From contig CANCBY010000116.1 of assembly GCA_947374445.1 (NCBI GenBank), positions 1 through 7,591 on the forward strand: a DNA stretch of 7,591 bases, written 5' to 3'. Both the position numbers and the translations under genes were made by a program. Source of the DNA: Pseudobdellovibrionaceae bacterium. GTDB lineage: Bacteria > Bdellovibrionota > Bdellovibrionia > Bdellovibrionales > Bdellovibrionaceae. Positions within the stretch are counted from its first letter, which is position 1, and every line of letters starts with the position of its first letter. The notes under the pieces are model-generated. The model was not told the DNA's origin and did not search any database. It saw only the letters and a list, made by a program, of their open reading frames with translations. Of the stretch, positions 6,859 to 7,591 are shown in pieces.

Positions 6859-6974
6859 GCTGGCGTCGTGCTACTCTCCCACACGGTCACCCGTGCAATA
6901 CCATCGCCGCAAGAGGGCTTAACTTCTGAGTTCGGAATGGGATCAGGTGTGGCCCCTCTGCTAAAAACACCAGC
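6859..6974 (-). rRNA. rrf: 5S ribosomal RNA
   Basis: The reverse complement is a complete 5S rRNA of about 116 bases. The ends form the terminal helix: GCTGGTG at the 5' end pairs with CGCCAGC at the 3' end, with one G-T wobble. Internal landmarks are CCCATTCCGAACTCAGAAG and the CGATGGTA stretch. It follows 23S in the same direction. Ends were set from the terminal helix and may be off by a base or two. Confidence 0.95.
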
Positions 6975-7180
6975 AAAAGGTGATATAATGTAATGAACAA
7001 TTTAATGTTCTTTGCCATGACTTAACTAAACTAATAGTTGAGATATAGCAATATGTTTTTTGAAAGTTGAAAAATTGACTTAAGTGATTTTTAGCAAAAA
7101 GGTTAGTTCCATTTATTTTAGCCTTATTTTATGAACCAAAATCCGAAAAAGTTGGTCTTATTAAAAAAATAAGAAAAATT
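6975..7180 (-). other. 23S-5S internal transcribed spacer
   Basis: About 206 bases, very AT-rich. I see no tRNA in it on either strand. A short pairing ACCAA (7135-7139) with TTGGT (7152-7156) and a GAACA/TGTTC pairing near 6993-7012 could be processing or structural stems. Nothing else is recognisable. Confidence 0.7.

Positions 7181-7591
<411 letters not shown>

Noticed and set aside
6975..7180. tRNA gene between 23S and 5S
   Set aside because: No cloverleaf arms or GGTTCGAATCC-like T-loop sequence could be found on either strand.

Overview
The window is AT-rich (estimated by eye at about 40% G+C) and chromosomal. It carries the 3' end of an rRNA operon (23S 3' part, 5S, intrinsic terminator) on the minus strand. 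Next to it is a compact run of four minus-strand genes, then the start of a fifth minus-strand gene that leaves the window on the left. One small gene lies on the plus strand, convergent with the rRNA operon. The VWA lipoprotein style, the orphan sensor kinase and the 23S/5S sequences suggest a Gram-negative of the Bdellovibrionota or former Deltaproteobacteria type. This is an inference from style, not from a search.

Layout from left to right: (1) 1-708, minus: 5' part of a secreted, probably outer-membrane beta-barrel protein, cut by the window edge. (2) 709-1005: intergenic, with an inverted repeat in the leader of that gene and a candidate -35 box. (3) 1006-6048, minus, transcribed right to left: VWA-domain lipoprotein (6048-4795), membrane histidine kinase (4781-3444), family-5 peptide-binding-like protein (3389-1920) and a short YcaO-domain protein (1917-1006). 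Gaps are 13, 54 and 2 bases, so they probably form one operon. (4) 6049-6414: intergenic, with a candidate operon promoter and a perfect inverted repeat over its -35 region. (5) 6415-6840, plus: small unknown protein whose upstream in-frame sequence encodes an apparent signal peptide without a normal start codon. (6) 6813-7591, minus: rRNA terminator, 5S, spacer and 23S 3' end.

The four-gene cluster is the most interesting part. A periplasm-facing peptide-binding-like protein without transporter genes, an orphan sensor kinase without a response regulator and a VWA lipoprotein sit in one apparent operon with a YcaO protein. YcaO is the ATP-dependent peptide-backbone-modifying family (azoline, thioamide and amidine formation). 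This YcaO ends in a PxPxP-type tail, as azoline-forming members do, but it is short and seems to lack part of the usual ATP/Mg site. No precursor peptide or partner (E1-like protein, dehydrogenase, TfuA) is visible in the window. A peptide-sensing or peptide-modifying envelope system is a hypothesis only.
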